Below, one piece after another: positions 31,802 to 31,860 of a stretch of DNA of 31,860 nucleotides. A program made the position numbers and the translations under genes. Source of the DNA: Phocaeicola_A sp963643925 (GTDB lineage Bacteria > Bacteroidota > Bacteroidia > Bacteroidales > Bacteroidaceae); contig CAVINS010000042.1 of the NCBI GenBank assembly GCA_963643925.1, positions 1-31,860 on the forward strand, in the 5' to 3' direction. The notes beneath the pieces are model-generated. The model saw only the letters and a program-made list of their open reading frames with translations. It ran no database searches and had not been told where the DNA came from. Every line of letters begins with the position of its first letter. The stretch's first letter is position 1.

Positions 31802-31860
31802 TCGGAAAGAGGCGACTCGAACGCCCGACCCCTACGTCCCGAACGTAGTGCGCTACCAAC
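31802..31860 (-). tRNA. tRNA-Pro (anticodon CGG), 3' part
   Basis: On the - strand the anticodon stem CTACG/CGTAG encloses the loop TTCGGGA, giving anticodon CGG (proline codon CCG). The T-arm GGGCG-TTCGAGT-CGCCT and the acceptor strand CTTTCCG with discriminator A are present. No CCA is encoded. The 5' acceptor strand and part of the D-arm lie beyond the window, so the gene is incomplete here. Confidence 0.88.

Overview
The window looks like chromosomal DNA from the Bacteroidales, probably a Bacteroidaceae relative. Most intergenic regions carry the Bacteroidetes -7 promoter element (TAnnTTTG), once with a perfect TTTG-N19-TAtaTTTG arrangement. Shine-Dalgarno sequences are mostly weak. Many products are lipoproteins or have Bacteroidetes-type domains (PepSY-like, DUF4369, DUF4292, OprO/P porin, VanZ-like). 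Coding GC looks higher than in common human Bacteroides; the species cannot be named from sequence alone.

Layout. 1-5347 (+): a 74-aa XRE-type HTH protein, a 947-aa coiled-coil lipoprotein, an outer-membrane barrel protein and a DUF4369 lipoprotein. The HTH gene and the coiled-coil gene sit behind near-identical control modules. 5389-9955 (-): two PepSY-like envelope proteins, a sensor kinase, an OmpR-type regulator and dgt. The PepSY and regulator promoters share a direct repeat at identical spacing. 9931-11269: 21-bp tandem repeats and an Rpn/PD-(D/E)XK protein behind a textbook promoter. 11270-14215: a gene-remnant region, then a small secreted carbohydrate locus ending in a GH43 enzyme. 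14234-15286 (-): an OprO/P-like porin. 15455-19773 (+): dut, a TPR lipoprotein, a DUF4292 lipoprotein and an EnvC-like M23 protein, tightly packed. 20163-21672: a small membrane protein and a convergent M20 deacylase. 21802-26836 (+): acyl-CoA synthetase, SLC13 transporter, prfB and a 46-aa membrane protein. 26994-29953: a VanZ-like protein (-), an NSS transporter and an HhH protein (+). 29969-31375 (-): alkaline phosphatase. 31376-31860: a palindrome-rich spacer and the 3' part of a tRNA-Pro gene.

Most genes are ordinary housekeeping, transport or envelope genes. The strongest unexplained signals are three. The first is the duplicated cis-regulatory block (TGTCGCC-N5-GTTTACATGTAAA, 43 nt, TTCnTTTG) before the HTH gene and the coiled-coil lipoprotein gene. 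The second is the paired TTTCAGA promoters of the two-component/PepSY cluster, which define a probable autoregulon. The third is the cluster of 13-bp palindromic repeats next to the tRNA.
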